NCBI RefSeq assembly: GCF_009766085.1
Contig: NZ_LMUF01000056.1
Location: 96,640 to 151,641, forward strand
Direction: 5' to 3'
From: Burkholderia sp. S171
GTDB taxonomy: Bacteria; Pseudomonadota; Gammaproteobacteria; Burkholderiales; Burkholderiaceae
DNA length: 55,002 nucleotides
Every line of letters starts with the position of its first letter. Position 1 is the stretch's first letter. The notes under the pieces were generated by a model. The model searched no databases. It was not told the DNA's origin and worked only from the letters and a program-made list of their open reading frames with translations. A program made the position numbers and the translations under genes. This document shows positions 9,851-18,960 of this stretch, piece after piece.

Positions 9851-9894
9851 CCGCATGAATACGTGTGAGCGACTGCCTGCAAGTATTCATGCGG
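9851..9894. repeat. Perfect 12-bp inverted repeat with 20-nt spacer, upstream of recombinase copy 2
   Basis: CCGCATGAATAC (9851-9862) and GTATTCATGCGG (9883-9894) are exact inverse complements around a 20-nt spacer, followed by TTTTTG. It could be a rho-independent terminator for something upstream. Alternatively it is the left hairpin end or recombination site of the recombinase unit, because a matching large hairpin with a 20-nt spacer lies right after the gene. Confidence 0.65.
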
Positions 9895-10145
9895 TTTTTG
9901 AAACCATATCGACCGGCTCGCGCTGCCGAACAAAATCGCGCAGAAAGAATTGCTTGGCCACTGCTTAAACGCAGTGATTGGCTCGCCGCGTCTGTGCGAT
10001 AAGGGCGAGGACCATCAGGGCACTGTATCCCTAGATCGAGTAGTTTAACAAAGCTATCGCTGAAGTTCAGAAATGCAAACACTGATAGTCATCAACCCGT
10101 GGCGTCGTTTTGATACAGACGGTGCCGCTTTTAAATTTGGCCAAT

Positions 10146-11339
10146 ATGAAAGTTATTTTGAATTTCTTGCGAGCACTGGACGGCTCAAACCTTCCAAAGC
10201 GTTTAAGAGAGGAGCTTCAGAAGCTCTTCGAGAAACATATTTTTCGTGCCCATAGCAAAACGCGCGTGACTGCAAGTGCCATTTCCATAAAGACACAGGA
10301 GCGGCGCGTCGTGAGTTTAATCGCTGGTTTCAAAGAACTTCGTGCCGATGGTTTTGCACTTGAAACGCCCTGGAATATTTCTGAGAAACACATCCGTCAC
10401 CTGGTGAACCTCTGGGTGAACCAAAAGAAGCAAAGTCCAGGGACGGTTGAAAACAAGCTAACCTATTGGCGCACACTCGCTGCATGGATGGGCAAACATC
10501 AACTCGTCGGGACGGTGGACGACTACATCGAGCGTCCCGAAGGCTATCGGCGCTATTACGTGGCGCAACAGGATAAGTCGTGGGAAGCGGCGAACGTGAA
10601 CGTCGACGATGTGATCGCGCGTCTGACTGAGCGAGACCGCTGGGTGGCGATTCAGGTTGAGTTGCAGTCGGCGTTCGGCTTACGCGCGCAGGAGAGCATG
10701 CTGTTGCGCCCGCTCCAATGCTTGCGTCTGTCGGGACATTTGCAGATTATTGACGGCACGAAAGGCGGTCGCCCGCGCGTTGTACCAATCGAGGAAGAGT
10801 GGCAATACGAGTTGTTGATCCGTGCGGCTCGTTTGTCGAATCCGCGTACGGGTTCGATGATTCCTGAGCCGTGGACGCTCAAGAAATGGTACCGCCATTT
10901 CTACGACGTATTGCAGGGCCAAGGCGTCGCTCGAAAGGCGTTGGGCGTGACGGTTCACGGCTTGCGCCACGCGTACCTCCAACGTATGTACGAAAGGGTA
11001 ACCGGGGTGCCCGCGCCGATCAAGCGCCCCGACCACCGCCCAGATCCCGAGTTGCACCAATTGGCAATGGAACGGATCGTGGCGGCCGCGGGCCACGGGC
11101 TAGCGACAAAGGCCAGTGCATACATCTCGTCATTCGCGGCGATCCGCAAAGCCGATGCGCCGGTGGTGAGTTACGCGCAGGTACTCGTGGCGCTCGAACA
11201 ATCGAGAGGCAATAAATCGAACGCGGCAAAGGCGCTCGGCATTTCCCGCCAGGCGCTTTACCGCGTGCTTGGAAAGTTTGCCGTCGTCGAGGCCGAAGTC
11301 GATGGCCCTGCACTGATCACTCGTTCCAACGATGCATAG
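10146..11339 (+). CDS. Tyrosine recombinase/integrase with C-terminal Fis-type helix-turn-helix
   Basis: A 397-aa tyrosine recombinase of the Phage_integr_N/Integrase_1 type. From the ATG at 10146 the catalytic set is readable: R180 (in GLRAQESM), K206 (in GTKGGRPR), H271 and R274 (in HGLRH), H317 (in AAGHGLATK) and probable nucleophile Y326 (in SAYISS). Residues about 344-376 form a Fis-like helix-turn-helix (ALEQSRGNKSNAAKALGISR, then QALYRVL), an unusual extra DNA-binding module. A TTG at 10110 would add 12 residues. It is the intact member of a tandem pair, and hairpins at 9851-9894 and 11349-11394 flank it. Expected role: site-specific strand exchange for an element or cassette. No other mobility genes surround it. 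Confidence 0.8.
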   Translation: MKVILNFLRALDGSNLPKRLREELQKLFEKHIFRAHSKTRVTASAISIKTQERRVVSLIAGFKELRADGFALETPWNISEKHIRHLVNLWVNQKKQSPGTVENKLTYWRTLAAWMGKHQLVGTVDDYIERPEGYRRYYVAQQDKSWEAANVNVDDVIARLTERDRWVAIQVELQSAFGLRAQESMLLRPLQCLRLSGHLQIIDGTKGGRPRVVPIEEEWQYELLIRAARLSNPRTGSMIPEPWTLKKWYRHFYDVLQGQGVARKALGVTVHGLRHAYLQRMYERVTGVPAPIKRPDHRPDPELHQLAMERIVAAAGHGLATKASAYISSFAAIRKADAPVVSYAQVLVALEQSRGNKSNAAKALGISRQALYRVLGKFAVVEAEVDGPALITRSNDA

Positions 11340-11348
11340 TTGTTTGGG

Positions 11349-11394
11349 GGCAGGTGCGAGGCGTCGCGGAACCTCGCGGAACCTCGCACCTGCC
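11349..11394. repeat. Perfect 13-bp inverted repeat with 20-nt spacer, downstream of recombinase copy 2
   Basis: GGCAGGTGCGAGG (11349-11361) and CCTCGCACCTGCC (11382-11394) are exact inverse complements. The 20-nt spacer carries part of a tandem repeat of TCGCGGAACC. The hairpin starts 9 nt after the recombinase stop and has no T-run, so it is not a standard terminator. Its arm and spacer lengths resemble the hairpin upstream of the same gene. Confidence 0.65.
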
Positions 11395-11513
11395 TTCCAG
11401 TGCTGCAGCGGTGAGCGACCGAAGGCGCTCGATTGGGCCCTGACCGCCCTCATCTGCTGCTGCCTTGACTTTCTCACCTTCTCAGTAGGCTGGTATTAAC
11501 CTAACTGAACGAG

Positions 11514-12197
11514 GTGAGCATCTTGATCCAAACAGCTGTAGGCAAAATCGGCGCCCCTGATTGCGCTGAGAACGCACCCGACACCGCAAATCAAAATGCA
11601 TCTAGCACTCCGACGGGCTTGGGCTCAGCAGCGCCCTTGGTGTCGCATACATTTCGACAAACGCTGGATCGGCTGGGCGTTGAAGATTACATCTTGCAAG
11701 AGCGCGTGATCTTGATACACGCACCCGGGACACGCTTTCCGACGACAAAGCTCGACCTCCTGGCAGTAACGCCGTTCGGCGTGTTCGTCGTGATGACAAT
11801 GCAGCTTCGGGGACTTGTTGCGCCGGGCCCTGACGCAGAGACGCTAGGCGTTATTAACGAAGAGGGCGAGGCGATGCTTCACACCTCGCCGCTCAGAAGA
11901 CAAGCTGCCGCTGTTCGATGTCTGCGCTCGTTGCTCTTGCCGCACGCATGCCCGGTTGAAAATCTGGCTGTTGCGGCCACTCTCGCTTGCGCGCTACATC
12001 CGCTTTTGCCCGAATCGATACTCGAGGCGGATGAGCTCTATCATTACCTCCGGTTGCGCACGATCCGGTTCTTTTCGAACCGGCAGCGACATGTGAGCGT
12101 GGCGAGTGTGGTCCATGCCATTAAAAGCCGCCTAGACTTGCGCCCCAACGCGGTAGATGAACATCGTGCGCGAATGATCGACCAGCGACCGCGTTAA
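11514..12197 (+). CDS. NERD-like (nuclease-related domain) protein, putative active site lost
   Basis: A 227-aa protein from GTG 11514; a TTG at 11523 with GAGGTGA just upstream is an equally good start. Residues about 60-145 read like a NERD fold: an ILQERVILIH strand, LDLLAVTPFGVFVV in place of the usual D-x(n)-G-hydrophobic-E-x-K core, then a SPLRRQAAAV helix. NERD enzymes carry an acidic residue and lysine at the end of the second strand; here the corresponding positions read M-T-M. If the alignment is right the protein is not a nuclease. The C-terminal third is helical and basic. It lies 175 nt after the recombinase gene, with the large hairpin between. The family call is moderate. Confidence 0.45.
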   Translation: MSILIQTAVGKIGAPDCAENAPDTANQNASSTPTGLGSAAPLVSHTFRQTLDRLGVEDYILQERVILIHAPGTRFPTTKLDLLAVTPFGVFVVMTMQLRGLVAPGPDAETLGVINEEGEAMLHTSPLRRQAAAVRCLRSLLLPHACPVENLAVAATLACALHPLLPESILEADELYHYLRLRTIRFFSNRQRHVSVASVVHAIKSRLDLRPNAVDEHRARMIDQRPR

Positions 12198-12299
12198 TCG
12201 AACAAGAGCCGATGCGCACCTTGTGTCGCGCCCCATGTTAACCATCAACGATAAAGGGGGGTCAAATGTTGACACTTTCCTCGCCCTGAACGACGAGAA
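12198..12299. other. Short spacer between NERD-like gene and HigA remnant
   Basis: About 100 bases between convergent genes; nothing recognisable. Confidence 0.3.
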
Positions 12300-12735
12300 G
12301 CAGCGCAGATAGTTGGAAAGAACAAAACAGGGCTGATGCCAAGCGCTCCGAAATGGAGCGCAATTGGCGGATATCGATTTGCGCTTTGCGTTTAGCAAGC
12401 CGATATGACGCCCGAGCTCGCGATCTTTGGAAAGTCCGATTGCTTGACGTCGTTCTGGGATATGAGTTCGCGCAGTACGTTAGCCGGTGACAGATCGGGC
12501 GAGACGTAGCGGACCGCGTCGTAGCCTTCGATGAGTTCACCAAGCGCACCAACCAGTCCGGCGAGCGGGTGTTCTTCGTTGGATACACCTGCATCCACCG
12601 GCGCATTCCACACGAATGGCTGCGACGTATTGCGCGCGCGAAAGTGATTGGACGCAGCGGAGCTTTGGCGGCAACCGGGCCAATGCGCTCGGCAAATCCC
12701 CAGATATCGTTCGGCGAAGTAATCAAGGATGCCAT
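12300..12735 (-). pseudogene. higA: Frameshifted HigA-type antitoxin
   Basis: Reading leftward from ATG 12735, three frames have to be joined to recover a HigA protein. The first holds DIWGFAERIGPVAAKAPLRPI. The second holds VDAGVSNEEHPLAGLVGAL, then a GELIEGYDAVRY segment and SPANVLRELISQNDVKQSDF. The third holds KAQIDIRQLRSISERL. The second and third cover the helix-turn-helix that in HigA binds the operator and is preceded by the toxin-docking part. At least two frameshifts make it non-functional as written. The HigB-like toxin remnant lies directly upstream, in the usual toxin-first order of the HigBA system. The family assignment is strong; functionality is unlikely. Confidence 0.7.
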
Positions 12736-12845
12736 TTGTCGCCTCCGCGTGCGTGAAAATGTGACGCACAGACAGCTTTTGCACCTTGGAAATGCGCGGC
12801 GACGATCAGCCTGAACGTGATTTCCAATGTCGAATAAGTAGAAAG
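12733..12845 (-). pseudogene. higB: C-terminal remnant of a HigB-type toxin (mRNA interferase)
   Basis: Upstream of the HigA remnant on the minus strand, three reading frames in succession give LFDIGN, FRLIVAAHFQ and KLSVRHIFTHAE. Joined, these match the conserved C-terminal half of HigB/RelE-fold toxins (FDIGGNKYRLIAAIHF, then VRHIFTHAEYD). The N-terminal half is not recognisable further upstream. HigB cleaves mRNA at the ribosome and is neutralised by HigA. Here both partners are broken, so this is a fossil module. The fragment is short, but the motif order and the HigA neighbour support the call. Confidence 0.6.
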
Positions 12846-12926
12846 CTTCGACTCTAGCTCGATTTGCGCAAATTTCGACTAAGCTTAATCCTTCGCGGTG
12901 ATTGCGGCCAATCAGCCGCAGCTCAA

Positions 12927-13256
12927 TTATTCTCCAACAAAACCTTGTGCCGTGAAGCGATCTTGCTCACGAGGCCAAGGCCATTCGGCCATAGCCCACG
13001 CCGGGACCTCGGTAGTCAACATCAGGCCTAGTTCGCTAGGGTCATCGAGCACCCAGCCGCAGGTTTCGAGGATGATTTGCTCCACGTATTTGCGGTCTGC
13101 TTTCGTCATGGGCGTCCAGCGCTTGAGTCGTCGGTCCTCTGCAGCGACAACCGTACGCGAGGCTCGATCCAAAACGAAACGATGCTTCATATATGGCTCA
13201 CACGGCCAGAGCGATTCCCAGTTTCCTACGGCATACCGGTAACCGTCGCTCTCCAT
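12927..13256 (-). CDS. Conserved-looking hypothetical protein (109 aa)
   Basis: ATG 13256 follows GAGAGACAAAG on the minus strand; a longer start at 13274 is possible. The product is tryptophan-rich and soluble, with segments such as YRYAVGNWESLWPCEPYMKH, KADRKYVEQIILETCGWV and a C-terminal EWPWPREQDRFTAQGF. Residue composition and periodicity look like a real globular protein, and it reads like small hypotheticals in Burkholderia accessory regions, but I cannot name a family. It stands alone, leftward, upstream of the HigBA remnant. No frameshift is evident, unlike its neighbours. Confidence 0.55.
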   Translation of the reverse strand: MESDGYRYAVGNWESLWPCEPYMKHRFVLDRASRTVVAAEDRRLKRWTPMTKADRKYVEQIILETCGWVLDDPSELGLMLTTEVPAWAMAEWPWPREQDRFTAQGFVGE

Positions 13257-13429
13257 CTTTGTCTCTCTCAACATTGACCTTGGGGCAAGCTTAGCGTTCT
13301 CCTGTTTGTAGTCAAGGCATCACTTCTTTCAAGACCAATTGATTTCGAACCAGCGGAGGAAATGGAGTTAAAGTTCCATGCCGATGGTTGCCAAAAAGTC
13401 CGTATTCGCACGCACACTGCGCACCGATG

Positions 13430-13830
13430 TGTAGCCTTTGGCTCGCGGTGTGACTTGGACCAGGCATTGACGCTGCCGGGCTGCACGGCCCGGCCGATCG
13501 CGAGCCAGTCGAACAAAGTGACGAGTCGACCCCAAGGGTTGTTTGACGGGGAGGCGGCAACGTCGGCGTCTGTAGCTGGACCGAGGCATGCCACATGGGG
13601 CGGCTACACCGGCCACGATTCACGTCACGCCAGCCTGAGCACACCAGATCATGAATTCTGCCGCCGCCTGCACGCGCGATTGGCGTGTATTCGGGTTGCA
13701 AATGTTGGAAAATGCCTCGAAGCCGGGGATTGCGAGTGCTCTGCGGCGCTGACCACAAGCGCGCGCAACGATGATCGAGGAACCAACGAGGTCTCAGACA
13801 TGAAGTCGTGGGTTTTTCGAGTCGTTCTGT
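13430..13830 (-). pseudogene. Shredded N-terminal half of a tyrosine recombinase
   Basis: Reading leftward, pieces in three frames reassemble into a site-specific integrase N-terminus. One frame gives EAFSNICNPNTR and AAAEFMIWCAQAGVT, another WHASVQLQTPTL, then VKQPLGSTRH, LFDWLAIGRAV and SPAASMPGPSH. Known integrases of this type read NIRNPNTRRAY, AAEFLAWCE, VKQ-LAAIRHLFDWLV-G and NPAASVRGPSH, in that order. This is the SAM-like N-terminal domain up to the linker; the catalytic domain is not found to the left. Several indels and a stop make it a relic. The order of motifs makes the identification good despite the decay. Confidence 0.65.
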
Positions 13831-15560
13831 GACTGCGCTAGTCAAATGCAAAAGGCAGTACAGCTTACTTGGGCTATTGGCCTCGGATTCAGTGTCCCGA
13901 TGGTTCGGCGCGCTCGGCGGCCCGTCCGCACGTTCACTCAGGTGCTGGACGTCGTCATGAGCGTTGGCGCGCCGACGGGCGCGAACAGGATGAGGGCCCT
14001 ACCCCTTAACCGCCGGCTCCCTCCGCGCTATCAATGGCGAATTTGATCGTGCCATCGTTGCGACCCTCCGCGCTAGCGAGGTTGTCGAGTTGCCTAAACT
14101 ACCAATATGGCTCCCGGACTGAAGGACGCGTCGTTGTCCGGTACGCGGACAAGGCTCGGGCGTAGAGCGTCCGTGGTCGGCATGATGTATCGCGATCTGT
14201 GGAATCAGGCCAATATCATATGTACAGCGGCTTGAACGACAAACCATACGAACGATCATTTCTTGTCGACGATCTTTGCTCGACGCCGCGACCTGGAATC
14301 AGTCACTTCCGAGGACAGGTCTACGAGAAGCGAGATGCGGCATGCAAAATCTGATCCGGTCCAAGTCTCAACTGCCATCGTCGTTGGGGGTGCGCGGTGT
14401 TGTCGAGGTGCAAAGCGACGTTTAGGCCGCCGCCGCGCCGGTCCAAAGACGGGCAATACCAATCTCAAGGCCGGCCCGAATCACCAGTTGGTTCCTAACC
14501 CTCGGCGGCAGGCAATACGCCACGTGTTCGACGAAAACCAGCGGACGTATTCCGAGCTTCGCGGCTATGATGCAAGCGACCGTGATGTGCTCGCGCGAGC
14601 TGATAACCTTGGCAAGTTACGGGTCACACGGACATGGCGAATCGAGCCTTTTTTTGCACCCTAACTCCGTCCTCGCTTCCCTTTCACTTGACCCAGCATG
14701 CTGCGTCTCTACTTGGAACGTAGCATTATCAAAAGCGCAGAGGCGGATTGCGCGTCTAAATATTGATCTTTCGCAGCCGAGCGTGGGGTACACGCTAATG
14801 ACCATTGGTGCGTTGACGGCGACAAAGTAGTTTTGGGCGTTAAGCCCAACAATGATGCCGGTACGACCGTGCAGATGCTGGGCGGTGAACCTGACTGTGC
14901 CGACAATGAAGCCTCTTCACGCTGTGTTCTCGACGGCGGCGCAGCTTTAACGTGGAGCCGTGCTCAACGTCGGCTTACGCTGTCCTGAATCACGGCCATT
15001 GCCAAGCGCAGACGTTGACGTACCTCGAAAACACGTCTGTGGACATCAAGCATCTCGCGGATACCGCTTGGCGTTTGGGTGCCTGCCGAAGTGAATCGCG
15101 AATGCGCGCGATGTGAAAGTTTCTAGCAGACGAAGCGGAACACCTTGGCTGTGCGCGCGTGCAAGCGCTCAATTAATCCTTTGATGTCGTTGTCCAAGAA
15201 AATCATGGGCTCTATTTTGCCGCACTCCTTGTGTGCGAAAATATGGCGCGCTTCCTCGCCTTCCATGCGCTATCCAGTGCGTTGTAACCAGCATGCAACT
15301 GAGCTCAGCGCAGCCCATAGAAATATTTGTCTAAATGACCCTTTCGCTCCCAAATATTAAAAAACGATACCGCACGTCCGGGGCGCCCAGGTTGCATTCT
15401 TCGATTCCGAAATGTACAGCGGGTATTATTCTGGCCGGCACCGAGCGACGAGGGCTGAGCGCTCGGGTACCGTGGCATCGATATCGCCACGGGCGACGGC
15501 TGTGCAAGTCCATTCATTTTTACCGCCGATATCCAATTCAATAACTCAGACCCTCCACCT
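13831..15560. other. Decayed DNA, no supported gene
   Basis: About 1.7 kb. A minus-strand frame 15123-15266 (47 aa, containing HIFAHKECGKIEPMIFLDND) looks coding but has no start signal and is probably a gene fragment. A 6-bp hairpin TTGGGC/GCCCAA lies at 14833-14849. Nothing else is supported. Confidence 0.4.
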
Positions 15561-17660
15561 ATGATTGCCGCTGGTTCTACTCGCCGTGCGCATCATGCTC
15601 AAAGTATCGCCCGGATATAGATGGACTCCGTGCTTTGGCTGTCATCGCCGTCATGTTGTGCCACGCAGGTTTCACGGCGTTTCGCGGCGGGTTCATTGGA
15701 GTGGATGTCTTCTTCACGATATCGGGTTTTGTCGTTACCAATTCGATAGTTGATGATCTGAATCGGAACGCGTTCTCGTTCAAGGAGTTTTATGCCCGTC
15801 GTGGGAAGCGTTTGATTCCAGCGCTTTATGCAATGCTTGTGGCGACCTTCGTATTCAGCCTGCTATTTTGCGTACCTGCAGACACGTTTCGGTTGGGAAA
15901 AAATATTCTCGCCGTCGCGACCATGACGTCCAATATTTGCTTGGCCAAGCAAACGGGATACTTCGCTCCTGAGGCAACCGATCAAGTGCTTCTGCACACA
16001 TGGTCGCCGTCAGTTGAAGAGCAGTTCTATATCGTGTTGCCGCTACTGCTGGTCGGGCTCTATCGTAAGGCGAGAAGATGGACGATTCCCGTTCTTGCCG
16101 CACTGGCAATTGGTTCGTTCGCATTCGCGGTGCTAGAAGCGCATCGTGGATCCACCGGCGCGTATTACTTTGCTCAGTATCGCGGTTTTGAGTTTCTAAT
16201 CGGATCGCTTCTAGCCATATTCGAGAAAAGGCGTGCAGCAGGGAAAGTGGTCATCTTCGACGCGGTGTTCGTTACGGGAATAGCGTTGATACTGGCCGGC
16301 ATATTGGGCGTTAGCGCAGCGTCGCAGTTTCCGGGTCTTGGTGCCGTTCTCCCTTGCGCGGGAGCGCTGATAGTTATCTACAGTGGCCGGCGCGCTCGAT
16401 ACGCTCATGCCCTCCTGTCGAATCGCGTTGCCGTTTTCCTTGGCAAGATCTCGTATCCAATCTACCTGTGGCACTGGCCGATGTTTTTTGCCTTCAGGCG
16501 ATTTTGGTGCGCACAGTGTGGGGGACCTTGCGATCGCAATGGTCGCTTCGTTGGGACTCGCGGCCGCTACCTATTGGATGATCGAGCGTCGGGCGCAACG
16601 CGTGTCAATGGGCGCTAATAAGACAATGGTGGCCTTCATCGCCGTTCCGCTGCTTGCGGCTGGCATTGTCGCGGGCATCGGCAAGCTGACAGACGGTTTC
16701 TTGTTCGCTTACCCCGCAAGGATTCAGGCAGATGTGCACTGGTCAGGCACTGCGCTTTTTGACATGCCGCGAGCCAAGGATTGTTGGTCAAAGGTGGAGG
16801 TGAGCGCCGCAGCCGTCTGCACACTCGGCGATCCGGAAGCCTCCGATAAGGCGATCCTTTGGGGCGACTCGCATGCTTATCATTTGATTTACTTTTTCGA
16901 CAAATTGGGAAAAGCAAAGCACATCGCAGTCCACGATCTGGCGTTGACGCTTTGCCCGCCAATCGAGAATGAACCGTTGCACGCAGGCTATGCGCCCTAC
17001 GAGGACATTCATCAGCAATGCGTTGCTCACAACCGAGAGGTTATGAAATATGTAATGTCGAGCGACGATATCAAAACCGTGTTTATGGCGTCCGCATGGC
17101 AAAACTATCAAAACTATGCCACCGGGGAAAATGTGCAGCCAAGTGGGCACGGATTCATGCCGGGCCAGTTGGAAAGGGAGTTGGGAAGCACAGTTGGAAA
17201 GCTCGTTGCAGCGGGAAAGCGTGTTGTAATAATAGACGACGTCCCGATGATCCCGAATGAGTTGATTAACTGCGCGTTTTACAACGACTTGTTCTTCCCG
17301 GTTCAAAAGCGTGCATGCCAATTTGATGCCCGCATTGCCCAAGATCAGCACGCGCCGATCAAAGCCATGCTGGACAGGTTAAAGGGCCGATTTCCGCAGG
17401 TCGCCATCATGCATACGTTCGACGTCCCGTGCAGTGACGGGGTATGCAAACTCGACTTTGACGGTCTGCCTATCTATCGCTACGACGACTATCATCATCT
17501 AAGCCTTGCCGGTAGCTCGTTGTATTTTGAAAAATATGTTGAAAAACATCCGCTCGAGGTAAATGCGATATTCAGCGATTCCAACGGAAGAATGCAAGCA
17601 GGCACTGGCAACGTCGCAGCTACCAAAGTGGGCACCTACAATAGCATGCAGTCGCGCTAA
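15561..17660 (+). pseudogene. OafA-type O-acyltransferase with C-terminal SGNH domain, two frameshifts
   Basis: The conceptual protein (about 700 aa) has an acyltransferase-3 membrane domain followed by a periplasmic SGNH domain, the layout of O-antigen or exopolysaccharide O-acetylases. Visible landmarks are YRPDIDGLRALAV at the start, GVDVFFTISGFVV, HTWSPSVEEQFYI and SYPIYLWHWPMFF in the membrane part. The SGNH part has WGDSHAYH (block I serine) and DDYHHLSLAG (catalytic Asp/His). The first frame break lies near 15602, where one extra A in an AAA run would join MIAAGSTRR to KYRPD. The second lies near 16481-16510, next to a T6 run. Either it is dead or the two short homopolymers are sequencing or slippage sites. 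No mobility signature is adjacent. Confidence 0.75.
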
Positions 17661-18329
17661 ACAAACGTTGCTTGCGAGACGCTATTCGTGACTGCTTTGT
17701 ACGCAATCGAGGAACTGGCGTGGGCTGGCTTTTGCAGAGCGCCGACCGGTGGCGTCGGCCAATTTCTGCGATTCGACATCCCGGGCCGACCGGTGACATC
17801 CATTAGCGGGGCAGGTGTCAAGTGAGCGAACAACACCCTCGACTGCCTGGGCAGCCGATTTCGATTCCACTGACCCGATGCAGTAGCCGATCACACCCGT
17901 TACTTCAATTCATGGCTGCGACGGATCGCGCAAAATACCCATTAGGATCAACCGATCGACGTTACAACCTTGCTCATCGCCTTGATGATTTCCTACGCCA
18001 AAAGAACTATACGGGCTTCTCCATTGAGTGCAAACTCAATCGAAGTTCGGTGTGGATATATGCTGCAATGCCGCTTCGGCGTGCATGATAATGTGAGGAC
18101 TGCTGCACTAAGACCGGTCATACTGGGCCGTTGACCCGGACTCCGACGAAGGACGCGCGCAAGGACCTTATTCGTTGGGCGGGACAGAAATCCCGGTCCT
18201 CCGACAGGTATGCGTCGCACGGGTCCAACAGCTTCACATCACTGCTGGCAGCGCAAAGTGATCGTCAACTCCTTGTGATTGCTCTAATGCCTCAGGCCGC
18301 GCTGCTTTCCTACCAGGCACAGTGTTCGT
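17661..18329. other. Decayed DNA, no supported gene
   Basis: About 670 bases between the acyltransferase pseudogene and the IS110 fragment. A plus-strand frame ending at 18088 has a protein-like tail (FLRQKNYTGFSIECKLNRSS), but no start or family is apparent. Confidence 0.4.
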
Positions 18330-18520
18330 TCATGCGGTCGCCGGTACGTATTTGACAGCGTCGCCGTACTTGAGAGTCGCCTACACCACGCGCGCATTCT
18401 TCGCGGCGAGCGTGAGAGCTGCATCCCCGAGCGGGCTCCACGTGTCAACAAGTTGCGTAGGAAAGCGTCTCCCGTCTTCGTGATGGCGCCATAGGACACG
18501 CTGGCCGGCCGGTGCAGTTG
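18330..18520 (-). mobile_element. IS110-family transposase, C-terminal remnant
   Basis: Leftward translation gives GAITKTGDAFLRNLLTRGARS, the hallmark of the Transposase_20 domain of IS110 elements. After a frame change comes ALTLAAKNARVV, a stop where tryptophan is expected, and ATLKYGDAVKY, matching the usual C-terminal end, with a stop at 18330-18332. The RuvC-like N-terminal domain is not found to the right. It is therefore a truncated, inactive fragment. IS110 ends lack inverted repeats, so the boundaries cannot be placed. Confidence 0.6.
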
Positions 18521-18749
18521 AACATCGATAGGTCGAACTCTCGCTGCGTTCGAGTGGTCGCTTGCGGCGAGCGAATATCGCTTAAGCTCGAACCATGAGA
18601 TGGCACGCCCGAAAAATACGACGCGGCAGCATCGGATTGGATCGCTAGCATAGACGATGGTCCTGAATGGCGAGTTCGAACTACTTACGTTGTGCGTACA
18701 TGTCGGCGTGGCTTATTAGTGGAGTAGTGCGCTTTGGATGAGCGAAATC

Positions 18750-18960
18750 GCGGTCGAGTCGTTGCCAGAGCCGCCTCAAGATTTCTCCACCCTGCATACG
18801 CGATGGCTCGATCGACAAGGGCGGGAATACTCGGCGTGAGGCTAAGCGCACGACCAAAATCGTCAACAGCATCGGCAGGCCGCTGTGAACGAAAATGGAG
18901 AATGCCGAGCGGAAAACACAGACTTGTCCTGGCTTGCCGGTCGAGAAAACGATCATGCAG
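18750..18960 (-). pseudogene. TPR-like protein fragment
   Basis: A minus-strand stretch reads ILHFRSQRPADAVDDFGRAL, then SLTPSIPALVDRAIA and GWRNLEAALAT. This follows the tetratricopeptide pattern of paired helices with A at position 8 and A-x-P at the repeat end, about one and a half repeats. The upstream part of the frame is not TPR-like and has no start signal. It may come from a TPR glycosyltransferase-type protein, but that is a guess. Confidence 0.35.

Noticed and set aside
14833..14849. TTGGGC/GCCCAA hairpin with GTTAA loop, considered as an integron attC-like site
   Set aside because: Too short, lacks the paired core sites and the second stem; no cassette gene or integron integrase nearby.
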